From contig NC_021171.1 in NCBI RefSeq assembly GCF_000242895.2, positions 2,576,001 through 2,640,000 on the forward strand: a DNA stretch of 64,000 bases, read 5' to 3'. The first letter of the stretch is position 1. The number at the start of each line of letters is the position of its first letter. Positions 53,505 through 64,000 of the stretch are shown one piece after another. The notes beneath the pieces are model-generated. The model did no database searches. It was not told the DNA's origin and worked only from the letters and a program-made list of their open reading frames with translations. Origin of the DNA: Bacillus sp. 1NLA3E. GTDB lineage: Bacteria > Bacillota > Bacilli > Bacillales > Cytobacillaceae. The position numbers and the translations under genes are program-made.

Positions 53505-55052
53505 TTATTGTAAATATTCAGTGTTTTTTTGAAAACTAATAAGAATGTTCATTTTTAATAATTTTTCTAACTGTTTTTTTTGCTTTTCAACCTGGTATTC
53601 TTCTGGTTTCCAGTCTTTATTACAGGATGCTTTCAACGTAAGACAATCATTATCGAAATTTAATTCCACACTTTCTACAATGTTTCTCTTTGTACTATTT
53701 AGATTAAAAGCTAATTTTAGGATTGCTCCAAGTAAGCGTATTTTTTTTTGTTCAATTTTGGAAAACCAATTCTGATAGGGCTCAATATATTGCCGAAACA
53801 GTGATTTATTTTTATATGAGGCAATAAGGGCAAGTTTGATTCGTTCCTTTTGATTCATTCCATCAATTCTGCGGTTGACGAGCAAATAAAAAGTGTGTTC
53901 GCTACTTGATTCATAATAAACGTATTCACCAAAATTATAGATGGAGGCAGCCTTTTTAAGAAAGAAATAGTCTGTTTCGGAGAAATCTGTTAAATTAAGG
54001 TCTCGCAATTGGATAAAAATAGAATCTGCAATTTTTGACAACTGATTTGCATGCTCTAAACTCAACCTATAATCTTGAGATAGTTCATACAGACTTTGTT
54101 CGATTACATTTGGAAACGTTTTATATCCATTTGGTTTCGTTAATTCTTTATAAAAAACCCCATCACGTAAACCTTTGCCACTTAAAATAAAAATAGGCGC
54201 CTCTGTAACTTTGACGATTGATTCGAATACATCAACTGCAGGAAGGATGATATCTACACGATCATTGGATAATCCCTCTACTTTTTGTAATTGTGCATAG
54301 GATAAATTTGATAGGTACTGGTTAACATCTTCTATTTCTTTTAATACCATTTCATATTGATGAATGTCTGCTAACGGATATTTTCGCAATGCCTGATGGA
54401 TTTGCGCTAGGTTTCGAGCACTCCCCCCCATCGCAATGATTGGAACCTGTTTACTTCTCAACCATGTAAGAGATTCGAAATTTTTTTGAACAAAATCCTT
54501 TATCTGATCCAACTCATCTTCTGTAGGGGTATTTCCAGAGATAAATCGATTTTTTAATGACAATGCTCCGAACGGAAAACTATGATAGTTTTCAATTTCA
54601 CGATTTTTAAAATAAGTTACTTCTGTACTTCCTCCACCTATATCAATTGTGATTGCTTCTTCAATCGAGAAAGAATGGATTACAGCAAAATATCCGTAAT
54701 AGGCTTCCTCATATTCTGATAGAATTCTGACTGTGAAACCAGTTTGTTTGGCCACTTCCTTCAGGATTTGTTCTTGATTACCTGCTTGCCGTATAGTTGC
54801 TGTAGCTACACACATAACTTCCTTTACATTGTGGTAGCTTGTAACCTCTTTGAAACAAAGTAATGTATTAATTAATAAGGAGATACCATTAAAAGTAAGG
54901 ATCCCTTCCTGTGTTAAATGTTGATGTAATCGTGCTACAATCTTAACGTTTTCTATTTCTTTTAACTGCCCGCTATTATCACGTTTAAATATAACAAGCC
55001 TGACTGAATTTGATCCAATATCAATGATTCCGAATTCATCATACAACGCCAA
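53505..55052 (-). CDS. ppx: Exopolyphosphatase (Ppx/GppA)
   Basis: Removes phosphate from polyphosphate ends (or from pppGpp). 515 residues: Ppx/GppA actin-like domain with IDIGSNSVRLVIF (phosphate-1 loop, 10-22) and TIDIGGGSTEVTYF (phosphate-2 loop near 140), then an HD-like helical C-terminal domain (about 315-510). TTG start, with AAAGG 7 bases upstream. It lies 79 bases before ppk and is probably co-transcribed, so synthesis and breakdown of polyphosphate are encoded together. Confidence 0.93.
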   Translation of the reverse strand: MALYDEFGIIDIGSNSVRLVIFKRDNSGQLKEIENVKIVARLHQHLTQEGILTFNGISLLINTLLCFKEVTSYHNVKEVMCVATATIRQAGNQEQILKEVAKQTGFTVRILSEYEEAYYGYFAVIHSFSIEEAITIDIGGGSTEVTYFKNREIENYHSFPFGALSLKNRFISGNTPTEDELDQIKDFVQKNFESLTWLRSKQVPIIAMGGSARNLAQIHQALRKYPLADIHQYEMVLKEIEDVNQYLSNLSYAQLQKVEGLSNDRVDIILPAVDVFESIVKVTEAPIFILSGKGLRDGVFYKELTKPNGYKTFPNVIEQSLYELSQDYRLSLEHANQLSKIADSIFIQLRDLNLTDFSETDYFFLKKAASIYNFGEYVYYESSSEHTFYLLVNRRIDGMNQKERIKLALIASYKNKSLFRQYIEPYQNWFSKIEQKKIRLLGAILKLAFNLNSTKRNIVESVELNFDNDCLTLKASCNKDWKPEEYQVEKQKKQLEKLLKMNILISFQKNTEYLQ

Positions 55053-55211
55053 TCATCTACCTTTTCTATTGAAGTTTTCTTTAATGCGCACAAATGTCAA
55101 TATTTATTTTATGATATTGAATTGATAGAATCTATAGCATTTACATAATATTTACAATCGCATGTTGTTTTTAGGGTAAAAGTACTATGAATATAGTGTT
55201 TATTAGAAGTG

Positions 55212-56900
55212 TCAATCACTCTGAGTTTTAAGATCATTCCTTTCTTCCAACCCAGTTGGAGCAGTTGCATTCATTATTTCTCTTTCCAATTCATTACTGT
55301 ATCGGGCTATTTCAATATTGGACCAATTAAAAGTATTAGCCATAAAAGCAATCACTTGGTTTTTGTTTTTCAAAACTAAATCGATATCAAATAATAAATC
55401 GCCTGTTCTGCGGAAAAAGAAATCAACAGGTGTAGCAATCATTTCATTCTCAATCGCATAAACTAGCTTGCAAAATGTTAAGATTGGCAATTTGAAGCGG
55501 TTTGCATCCTCACGTCTCTCTTTAGCTATTTTGAAAAGCGCCGGAACATTGGAACCATAAATTGAGGCTAAATGCTGAGCTTCTTTTTTCGTTAAACCTA
55601 ATTGCATCCCAACTGTTTCTTGGGTTACTAAGAATTGGGGGAATCTAAGCGAACCGCTAACATCACCACCAGAAATCGGCAAATTTCTTGTTTCACAACT
55701 TCTAAAAGATTGCTTGTTATTTGCTAATTTTTTAGCCACCAAGTTTGTAACGGTTTCTGCCATTTTCCGATATCCAGTTAATTTACCGCCCGCTATTGTA
55801 ATTAATCCTGAATCTGAAACCCAAATTTCATCCTTGCGGGAAATCTCAGACGGATCCTTTCCTTCTTCATAAATCAGAGGTCTTAAGCCAGCCCAGCTTG
55901 ATTCTACGTCTTCTTCTGTTACATTGACATCAGGAAACATATAATGGATCGCATTTAGAATATAGGTCCGATCACTTTCTGTCATCCCAGGATGTGTCAC
56001 ATCCCCATTGTAAAATGTGTCAGTGGTACCTACATACGTTTTACCATCTCTCGGGATCGCAAACACCATTCTTCCATCTGCTGTATCAAAATAGACTGCC
56101 TGCTTCAATGGGAACCTTGATTGATCAATTACAACGTGGACTCCTTTTGACAGTTTCAATTGTTTCCCAATTTTCGAATGATCTTTTTCACGGATAAAAT
56201 CTACCCATGGCCCTGTTGAATTCACAACTTCTTTTGCCCTAATGGTAAAGTGCTCTCCATTTAATTCATTACGAATAATAGCACCTGCCACTTTTCCGTT
56301 ATCGTAATACAATGCATCAGCCTTCGCATAATTCAGTCCTATGGCACCTTTTTCAATTGCTGCTTTAAGGACTTCAATTGTTAATCTGGCATCATCAGTA
56401 CGGTACTCAACATATACGCCACCACCTTTTAATCCTTCCTTTTTTAATAACGGTTCACGTTTTAATGTTTCAGCTGCATCAAGCATTGTTCTTCGTTCAT
56501 TCTTTTTAACTCCAGCCAAAAAGTCGTAAACCATTAAACCAATTGATGTAGTAAATTTCCCAAATGTACCCCCTTTGTGTATAGGAAGTAGCATCCACTC
56601 TGGAGTGGTTACGTGAGGTCCATTTTCGTTTACAACCGCTCTTTCTTTTCCAACATCAGCCACCATTTTGACTTCAAATTGTTTCAAATACCGTAAACCG
56701 CCATGGACGAGCTTAGTTGAGCGACTTGAAGTTCCAGCAGAAAAATCTTGCATATCGACGATTGCAACCTTCATCCCTCTTGCAGCAGCATCTAGGGCAA
56801 TTCCTGCCCCAGTTATTCCGCCCCCCAATATCAAAAGGTCAAAGCTTTCATTTGTTAGTTTTTCAATATGTCCTTGTCTATCAAGATTTGAAAATTTCAT
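55212..56900 (-). CDS. glpD: Aerobic glycerol-3-phosphate dehydrogenase
   Basis: Membrane-associated FAD enzyme that oxidises glycerol-3-phosphate to DHAP and feeds the respiratory quinone pool. 562 residues. FAD-binding [20 protein letters not shown] near 25-44, [20 protein letters not shown] near 52-72, and [14 protein letters not shown] near 375. AAGGAGG precedes the ATG. A leader terminator upstream suggests GlpP antitermination, as in B. subtilis. Confidence 0.96.
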   Translation of the reverse strand: MKFSNLDRQGHIEKLTNESFDLLILGGGITGAGIALDAAARGMKVAIVDMQDFSAGTSSRSTKLVHGGLRYLKQFEVKMVADVGKERAVVNENGPHVTTPEWMLLPIHKGGTFGKFTTSIGLMVYDFLAGVKKNERRTMLDAAETLKREPLLKKEGLKGGGVYVEYRTDDARLTIEVLKAAIEKGAIGLNYAKADALYYDNGKVAGAIIRNELNGEHFTIRAKEVVNSTGPWVDFIREKDHSKIGKQLKLSKGVHVVIDQSRFPLKQAVYFDTADGRMVFAIPRDGKTYVGTTDTFYNGDVTHPGMTESDRTYILNAIHYMFPDVNVTEEDVESSWAGLRPLIYEEGKDPSEISRKDEIWVSDSGLITIAGGKLTGYRKMAETVTNLVAKKLANNKQSFRSCETRNLPISGGDVSGSLRFPQFLVTQETVGMQLGLTKKEAQHLASIYGSNVPALFKIAKERREDANRFKLPILTFCKLVYAIENEMIATPVDFFFRRTGDLLFDIDLVLKNKNQVIAFMANTFNWSNIEIARYSNELEREIMNATAPTGLEERNDLKTQSD

Positions 56901-56915
56901 TTTGTCTCCTCCTTA

Positions 56916-57014
56916 TATAAAAAGAGACCAAAAACACAATACCGCCTTGCGATAATGGATTTTTGGTCTCTCCGAGGTCTCTTACCGAGTTATTAACTTG
57001 ATTTGATCATAACA
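56916..57014 (-). promoter_or_regulatory. glpD promoter and leader terminator (GlpP-type antitermination)
   Basis: On the minus strand an extended -10 TGTTATGAT (57006-57014) starts a leader of about 100 nt. It holds the long stem AGAGACCAAAAA/TTTTTGGTCTCT (56923-56971) followed by T5, ending just before the ribosome binding site. The overlapping segment TCGGTAAGAGACCTCGGAGA could form a competing structure. The layout matches the B. subtilis glpD leader controlled by GlpP and glycerol-3-phosphate. Confidence 0.8.
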
Positions 57015-57069
57015 CTTCTTTTCTAAAAAAAACAATAAGCTTTTAATATGTCGTTATATTTTTTATTTG

Positions 57070-57256
57070 GGCTCTGTTAATCTAGAATGTTGATTTCCGT
57101 TCCAGGCGCTTCGCGCACCTTAGGGGCGGGCGGTGAGCCTCCTCGGCGCTTAAGCGCCTGCGGGGTCTCACCTGTCCCGCTGCTCCCGCAGGAGTCTCGC
57201 ACCTTCCACTCCAATCAACATTGTGAAAAAAATCAACATTGAGCTTTAACACAGCC
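57070..57256 (-). mobile_element. MITE copy 7, between glpK and glpD
   Basis: A 187-bp short-armed copy: left GGCTCTGTTAATCTAGAATG, right (read inward) GGCTGTGTTAAAGCTCAATG. Flanks TTTATTTG and TTTATTTA agree at 7 of 8. It begins one base after the glpK stop codon, and the duplicated target includes the last glpK codons. Confidence 0.9.
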
Positions 57257-57257
57257 T

Positions 57258-59168
<1,911 letters not shown>

Positions 59169-59993
59169 ATGAAACAAAAATTTAAGATTATGGTTGTTCT
59201 ATTATTTTCGTTAACATTGATACTCTCAGCATGTGGTTCAAATAAAAATAATGCTGATGAAAAAGGAAACAGTTCACAGGAAACAAAGAAAATTCTTCGT
59301 GTTGTTACGGCGGCAGAATATGCTCCATTTGAATATATGGACAAGGGTGAAGTCGTAGGTTTTGATGTGGATTTAGTAAATGCTGTAGCAAAAGAAGCTG
59401 GCTATCAGGTTAAGGTAGATAATGTTGGTTGGGACCCTATCTTTGTAGAGATTAAAGGAAAAAGAGCGGACTTAGCAGCTTCAGCTATTACCATCAATGA
59501 AGATAGAAAACAAAGTTATGATTTCACTTCCCCTTACTTTTTGTCGACAAATATGATTATGGTCCAGGAAGGCAGTAACATCAAAACGGCGGCAGACCTA
59601 AAGGATAAAAAAGTTGCAGTTCAAAATGGCACCACCGGTCAAGACGCAGTTGAAGGAATGTTTGGTAAGAAAAACGAAAACATTAAGAAGTTTGAGAACA
59701 TCCCATTAGCCATTATGGAATTGAAAAATGGTGGTGTTGATGCTGTAGTGGCTGATAATACTGTTGTTGAGGAATATGTTAAAAACAATCCGAAGGACAA
59801 GCTCGTCGTAATTGAAGATGAGAGTGCATTTGAAGCAGAATATTACGGATATTTATTACCAAAAGGCAGCAAACTAAAAACTGATTTGGATACAGCTCTT
59901 ACAACCATACTGGAAAATGGCACTTACACAAAAATCTACAAGCAGTGGTTTGGCGTTGAGCCTAATTTAGAAAAATTAAAAGCCCAACAATAA
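59169..59993 (+). CDS. Amino-acid ABC transporter substrate-binding lipoprotein
   Basis: A 274-residue lipoprotein: signal peptide with lipobox LSAC, Cys near 21. The family 3 solute-binding signature is GFDVDLVNAVAKEAGY near 65, with EYAPFEYMDKGEVVGFD before it, similar to Bacillus ArtP/basic or polar amino-acid binders. No permease or ATPase genes follow; a terminator ends the unit, so it must pair with a transporter encoded elsewhere. The ATG at 59169 has AGGAGG upstream. Confidence 0.85.
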   Translation: MKQKFKIMVVLLFSLTLILSACGSNKNNADEKGNSSQETKKILRVVTAAEYAPFEYMDKGEVVGFDVDLVNAVAKEAGYQVKVDNVGWDPIFVEIKGKRADLAASAITINEDRKQSYDFTSPYFLSTNMIMVQEGSNIKTAADLKDKKVAVQNGTTGQDAVEGMFGKKNENIKKFENIPLAIMELKNGGVDAVVADNTVVEEYVKNNPKDKLVVIEDESAFEAEYYGYLLPKGSKLKTDLDTALTTILENGTYTKIYKQWFGVEPNLEKLKAQQ

Positions 59994-60019
59994 TAAGTGT
60001 TAGAAAATAGATTCGTAGT

Positions 60020-60055
60020 TTGGGGGTCCCAAAAATGGGACCCCCAATTTATTTC
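60020..60055 (+). terminator. Terminator of the binding-protein gene
   Basis: An 11-bp perfect stem TTGGGGGTCCC/GGGACCCCCAA with a 5-base loop, then TTTATTTCT. Confidence 0.88.
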
Positions 60056-60080
60056 TCTATAGATTTTGCTCATGCTTAGC

Positions 60081-60842
60081 CTAAAAATTCATCTTTGATT
60101 GTCCACCATCTACATTAATACTTGCTCCAACAATCCAAGAAGCTTTATCCGATGCCAAAAAAATAGCAACATTTGCTATTTCCTCTGGCGTACCGAAACG
60201 CCCCGCTGGAATATCATGCATAACAAACTTATTTATCTTATCGGGATCCTCTTTGAGGCGTTTGATCCAATTTCCTGTTTCATGAAGAATGCTCCCAGGT
60301 GCAATGCTGTTAACCCGAATCCCATTTGAGATAACCTCGTCTGCCAAACCTTTAGTAAAGCTTATAAGAGCAGATTTTGCATTATTGTATGTGGTTTTGC
60401 CTCCGCTTTCTCTTCCATAGACCGACGTAATATTAATGATTGAACCACTCCGGCGTAGTTTCATATCATCAACAGCAAGTTTACTTAAATGAACAGCCGA
60501 AAAAAAATTCAGCTCCATTGCTTCATAATATAAGTCCATTGCTGTTTCTGTCGCACTACCTCCATTACTACCACCTGCATTATTGATTAGGATATCGATT
60601 GAACCATTCTGTTCGATATAAGATTGAATCAGATTTATTCGTTCAGCAGCTTTCAAAATATCAACTTGGAAAAGGGAAACATCCCCACCTAACTCTTCTT
60701 TTGCTTTTTCTAAAAAAACTAAATCGCGTGCAGCAATTGATACGTTCGCTCCCTCTGAAATAAAGGCTTTCGCAATTGCTTTTCCGATTCCTTTTGAACC
60801 ACCTGTAATTAGTACGTTTTTTCCTTTTAATTGAAGGTCCAT
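60081..60842 (-). CDS. Short-chain dehydrogenase/reductase (SDR)
   Basis: A 253-residue classical SDR. The cofactor loop TGGSKGIGKAIA is at 14-25, NNAGGSNGG near 87, catalytic Ser in INITSVYG and Tyr-x3-Lys in TYNNAKSAL near 153. The C-terminus VGASINVDGGQSKMNF is normal. Substrate unknown (3-oxoacyl-ACP reductase or glucose dehydrogenase-like). It stands alone. Confidence 0.88.
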   Translation of the reverse strand: MDLQLKGKNVLITGGSKGIGKAIAKAFISEGANVSIAARDLVFLEKAKEELGGDVSLFQVDILKAAERINLIQSYIEQNGSIDILINNAGGSNGGSATETAMDLYYEAMELNFFSAVHLSKLAVDDMKLRRSGSIINITSVYGRESGGKTTYNNAKSALISFTKGLADEVISNGIRVNSIAPGSILHETGNWIKRLKEDPDKINKFVMHDIPAGRFGTPEEIANVAIFLASDKASWIVGASINVDGGQSKMNF

Positions 60843-60902
60843 TCATATCACTCCGATTATGTATAAATAATATCTCAAACTAATATATCAGGGTTTACTT
60901 GT

Positions 60903-61097
60903 AGCTCTGTTAATTTTATATGTGGTTGATTTTCCGCTCCAGGATGCTCGCTTTCCGCGGGGCGGGCGGTGAGCCTCCTCGTCGCTAAAGCTCCTGCGGG
61001 GTCTCACCTGTCCCGCTGCTCCCGCAGGAGTCTCGCACCTTCCGCTCCAATAAACTTCTTTACCTATAAAAAAAATAGCAATCTTTCATAAAAAACC
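60903..61097 (-). mobile_element. MITE copy 8, ends partly decayed
   Basis: About 195 bp: left AGCTCTGTTAATTTTATATG (first G mutated), right (read inward) GGTTTTTTATGAAAGATTGC. The core is well kept (CCGCGGGGCGGGCGGTGAGC). No target duplication is recognisable, so it is an older insertion or altered at its ends. It lies between the SDR and protease genes. Confidence 0.82.
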
Positions 61098-61149
61098 TAA
61101 TTTTATTATACACTTTTCAGGAAAGTACTTTACATCATCTGACAAGAGT

Positions 61150-61935
61150 TTATTTGGGCAAACGGGTTAACACTTCACGAATCGGAATCGCTAATCCCTC
61201 GGGATTTTCCCTTTTCGTTAGTTTTGGTACGGTTGTGGCAAACACCACTCCCACCACTTTTCCTTCTTTATTTATGACAGGACTACCGCTATTTCCCCGA
61301 AATATGGGAGCTGTCAACGCAAGGATAGGAGCTTCTATTTTTTCTACTACCTCATATCCAATCATTTCACCTTGATTGGCAATTTGATAATACCCCAAAG
61401 GATTTCCGATAACATAAACAGAATCCCCTTCTGTTAACCTGGAATCCCTTCCTAACGGTAAAACGGGGAGGTTTTTCCCTTTTATATCTAAGAACGCTAA
61501 ATCTACTTCAGGATAGCCATGAACGAGAGTCGCTTTAAACACTTGTCCATCGGGAAAATAAACCAAAATTGGTTTCATCTTTTCAATCACATGATAATTC
61601 GTGATAATGTATCCATCCGCAACTATATTAAAACCAGTTCCTTTTGAATCGCTTCCCTCAACGGAAACGACAGCTTTTTTATATTGTTGAATATCCTTTT
61701 GTTTAGATAATTGGTAGGAGGTTTTTACAAAATGAAAGGCAGGTAGATTGAAAATACTTGAAAATGAAGAAAAGCTACTGATCAAGAACATAAAGGCTAT
61801 TATCATTGCCACGGACCGAATCATAATGGAGCGGCGCTTCTTTTTTTGCTCACTGTGAGGGTCCACTTCCTCAACTAAAAAATCTTCAAAGGCTGGTTCA
61901 GTAAACTCACTTTTTTCATCGTTTTTTTTGTCCAT
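61150..61935 (-). CDS. HtrA-like (S1C) membrane-anchored serine protease without PDZ
   Basis: A 261-residue trypsin-fold protease. A cytosolic acidic N-terminus, one transmembrane helix (about 38-58), then an outer protease domain with the triad His (IITNYHVIEK, near 116), Asp (YPEVDLAFLD, near 147) and Ser (FRGNSGSPVIN, near 215). The usual PDZ domain is missing; the protein ends after the protease fold, so it is a short form. Role in envelope stress by family. Confidence 0.85.
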   Translation of the reverse strand: MDKKNDEKSEFTEPAFEDFLVEEVDPHSEQKKKRRSIMIRSVAMIIAFMFLISSFSSFSSIFNLPAFHFVKTSYQLSKQKDIQQYKKAVVSVEGSDSKGTGFNIVADGYIITNYHVIEKMKPILVYFPDGQVFKATLVHGYPEVDLAFLDIKGKNLPVLPLGRDSRLTEGDSVYVIGNPLGYYQIANQGEMIGYEVVEKIEAPILALTAPIFRGNSGSPVINKEGKVVGVVFATTVPKLTKRENPEGLAIPIREVLTRLPK

Positions 61936-62043
61936 TATATTCCCTCGTTCAGCGTCGTTTATCCTTCACGTTAAAAATTTATTTATCTGGATTACTCTTA
62001 TAGAAGATCAATGATAATAAATGAATTTGATTTGAAATAATTA

Positions 62044-62541
62044 CTATTTTAATAAGGATTTCATAATGTCTCTCACCCACTGGTGTTGATCCTTCCAACA
62101 ATTCCAAACATCATCCATCCAATTTCGGAGCATAACATCACGTTTTTCTCCAGGTTCTTCCTTTAAAACATCGTAAACTGTTATGGAATAGTGCTTATTC
62201 GGAGGTTGCAATCCCTGCCAGTTATATTTTTGTTTTGATAGTAACATATGTATATGTTGTACTTGCTTTCCTGTATACCCGTGTTCAATCGCATAATATA
62301 ATCCAATTAATGAGTATGCGGTTGTTATGTTTTTCATCCCACTACCAGAATGCTGTGCACTGTATGTATCAATAGCATGCTGGTGATTGAAATAAATGTC
62401 CTGTTTATTCAGCGTGTATGTGCTAAGTTCACTATATTTTTGATAGCATTCACCTGTAGCGTTGTATCGATTAGGTAATACAATTTGTTGATCAGGGAGG
62501 GTTAAACCACAACCTGGGCATTTAATCATTTTGGTACCCAT
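62044..62541 (-). CDS. DUF5946-family protein
   Basis: A 165-residue soluble protein with an N-terminal CPGCG zinc-knuckle-like motif and a helical, His-rich body (YFNHQHAIDTYSAQHSG, VQHIHMLLS), as in DUF5946 proteins. Function unknown. The ATG at 62541 follows AAGGTGG; the longer frame has an unrelated N-terminus. Confidence 0.72.
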   Translation of the reverse strand: MGTKMIKCPGCGLTLPDQQIVLPNRYNATGECYQKYSELSTYTLNKQDIYFNHQHAIDTYSAQHSGSGMKNITTAYSLIGLYYAIEHGYTGKQVQHIHMLLSKQKYNWQGLQPPNKHYSITVYDVLKEEPGEKRDVMLRNWMDDVWNCWKDQHQWVRDIMKSLLK

Positions 62542-62655
62542 TATTACCACCTTTTTCATTAGTCTACATAGCTTCAACTATTATTGATATAATTTTACAC
62601 ATTATTCCTAATTAAATGGGTGAAAAATGTGAAAAAAATTTAAAAAAAAACCGTT

Positions 62656-62692
62656 CAAAAAAGAGACGCTTTGCGTATTGCGAAGTGTCTCT
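62656..62692 (-). terminator. Terminator of the DUF4230 gene
   Basis: GAGACACTTCGC and GCAAAGCGTCTC arms (imperfect), followed on the minus strand by T6. Confidence 0.78.
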
Positions 62693-62786
62693 AATGCTAT
62701 GATTTCTTATTAAATTCCCTATTCGTAGGAGTGCCAGCACCGCCCATATATAATTGATGCCAACACTCATATTTTTTTATCGAACT

Positions 62787-63530
62787 TTACTTAAATGTTA
62801 CTTTTACTGAATAGCCAAGGTTGCTAAAAAATTCTTTAAGGATTTTATCTGCACTTTTTTCGGCTGTTTGTAGTAGGCCTATGTCCGTTGCTTCTTTTTT
62901 GATTTTCTTTTGTGCTTCGGAGGCGAAGTCAAAACCTTCATCCCACTCAACATTCCCGCGAAACAAGCCCTCGTCTGAAAAAGTTTGTACCTTATCCATC
63001 TGAATTGAGGGACCCTGAATGAGCTTTGCATGTGGTAGGACGATTTCAAGTTCTTTAGTTTTATTGTTAATTTTAATATCCTTTGAAGTAATCCCTTTTA
63101 AATCAACCCCAGCAAGCACTGTGGCAGGAATAATCAATAATGCCTCCCGTTTTGTTCCAGGGATATCCATTGAAATGTTTTTCCCGAATACCTTATTATC
63201 TTCCTGCTCAATTACGACCTTAATATGGGCTTCTGCCGTTGCTAGTGTCGATAATTCCTGAACCTGTTCAACAAATGTTGAGCTTTCTTTTTTTACTAGA
63301 TTTCCCGAATACAACCATAAGGCTCCAGATATGGCCAACACGATAATAATGGTAAAAATTAATATTTTTAATCCCCATACTTTAAAGATGAGTCTGGCTA
63401 TAGTACCAGATTTATGAGATACTTTTTCTCTATGTCCAATTGCAGCGGTAGCAGCACTTTCGTTTTGTCCTTCTTTTAACTCGGTCAAAATGCTTTCCAA
63501 TTGTGCCAACGCAACTTCTTTTTTCCCCAC
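62787..63530 (-). CDS. DUF4230-family membrane-anchored protein
   Basis: A 247-residue protein: cytosolic N-terminus (about 1-50), one transmembrane helix (about 52-74), then an outer domain with LSTLATAEAHIKVVIEQED and the ALLIIPATVLAGVDLKGI block typical of DUF4230. Function unknown. The start is GTG at 63530 with only a weak ribosome binding site. Confidence 0.78.
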   Translation of the reverse strand: MGKKEVALAQLESILTELKEGQNESAATAAIGHREKVSHKSGTIARLIFKVWGLKILIFTIIIVLAISGALWLYSGNLVKKESSTFVEQVQELSTLATAEAHIKVVIEQEDNKVFGKNISMDIPGTKREALLIIPATVLAGVDLKGITSKDIKINNKTKELEIVLPHAKLIQGPSIQMDKVQTFSDEGLFRGNVEWDEGFDFASEAQKKIKKEATDIGLLQTAEKSADKILKEFFSNLGYSVKVTFK

Positions 63531-63685
63531 CTAGTTCACTCTCTCTCACTTAATACTAGATTCATATACGATAAACATCTATTATTTTATCACAAATTCA
63601 CGACATAATCCGACAATCTATATCCACGGTACATCTCCGAATTTAGATGGGACATTCATTTCTTTCCAACCATCTTTCAAACGAC

Positions 63686-63717
63686 AAAAAACCATCCCTT
63701 TCCATAAGGATGATTTT
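63686..63717 (-). terminator. Terminator of the 54-codon ORF
   Basis: On the minus strand AAAATCATCC pairs with GGATGGTTTT (one G-U) and is followed by TT; it lies about 35 bases past the small ORF's stop. Confidence 0.65.
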
Positions 63718-63751
63718 GTTTTTAGCATCTTGTTGTAACCTATTTATAAAT

Positions 63752-63916
63752 TTATAAGCCCCCACAAGAAGGGTTATTATTATGTTTTGTTTGATCTTCA
63801 TCGGTTTCTGATGTAACTGATTCCAAACCGTACCCGGTTGAACTAATTTCCAACCTTTCTTCATTTTGTTTTCTTTTCAAATGCCAACCAGTATTGTGCA
63901 ATTTACCTTTTTCCAT
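63752..63916 (-). CDS. 54-residue small protein
   Basis: An ORF from ATG 63916 with GAGGTGG about 7 bases upstream, encoding a polar protein starting MEKGKLHNTGWHLKRKQNEE and ending HNNNPSCGGL. A terminator follows. An overlapping longer frame (63643-63864) has no ribosome binding site and runs through the terminator, so it is less likely. No family is recognised; the single Cys and CGGL tail are notable. Confidence 0.55.
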   Translation of the reverse strand: MEKGKLHNTGWHLKRKQNEERLEISSTGYGLESVTSETDEDQTKHNNNPSCGGL

Positions 63917-64000
63917 AGGAGCACCACCTCACCATTTTTTATGGATGACCTGTCTACTAAAGGAATAACCTCCCCTTAATAGATTACCGTAACTATTTTT

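Noticed and set aside
63643-63864. 73-codon minus-strand frame
   Set aside because: Overlaps the better-supported 54-codon ORF, has no ribosome binding site and runs through a terminator.

Overview
The window looks like chromosome from a low-GC, Gram-positive, endospore-forming-type Bacillaceae (Bacillus or Neobacillus-like). Gene order and proteins match Bacillus (glgBCDAP, S-box metNIQ, L-box dapA, glpD/glpK, ppx-ppk, IolS, a Bce-type antibiotic module), ribosome binding sites are AGGAGG-like, and intergenic DNA is AT-rich. No rRNA, tRNA or CRISPR array was seen. The species cannot be named from sequence alone.

Layout. 0.3-6 kb: CoA-transferase, AEC permease, small basic protein, M15 peptidase, GNAT, MFS pump. 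6.5-14.5 kb: the glycogen operon glgB-C-D-A-P on the minus strand. 14.8-20.1 kb: methionine region, with an MtnE-like aminotransferase facing an S-box riboswitch that leads metN-metI-metQ and an iron-alcohol-dehydrogenase-like gene. 20.2-22.4 kb: an IS605-type tnpB unit and azoR. 22.7-28.9 kb: membrane GGDEF/EAL protein, zinc protein, orphan FtsZ/tubulin-like GTPase, LysR, DinB. 29.5-32.4 kb: IolS-like reductase and unknowns. 32.5-38 kb: a Bce-type module (response regulator, kinase, frameshifted BcrC-like phosphatase, ABC ATPase and permease). 39-41 kb: an ABC-F ribosome-protection gene behind a long leader. 41-48.8 kb: L-box dapA, then a patch of gene decay (HxlR, macro-domain and glyoxalase remnants), HypX, flavodoxin, PhnA. 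49-64 kb: alcohol dehydrogenase, ppk-ppx, glpD, glpK, amino-acid binding lipoprotein, SDR, HtrA-like protease and DUF proteins.

Two observations stand out. First, the ABC-F gene has a 350-nt leader with a strong promoter, a 14-residue leader peptide (MTHFMRLRFQTLNS) almost the same as the macrolide-stalling ErmD leader peptide, a second small ORF, and an intrinsic terminator just before the gene. This looks like a drug-sensing attenuator that couples an erm-type sensor to ribosome protection. Second, eight copies of a GC-rich, roughly 180-240 bp element with GGCTCT-type inverted ends are spread through the window. Five have 7-8 of 8 matching AT-rich target duplications, so this is a non-coding mobile element (MITE). 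One copy supplies the last base of the glgP stop codon, one sits one base after the glpK stop codon, and one is itself interrupted by a second MITE-like insertion.

Many start codons below were moved downstream from the longest open frame to the start with a good ribosome binding site. Functions rest on recognised family motifs, not on database searches.
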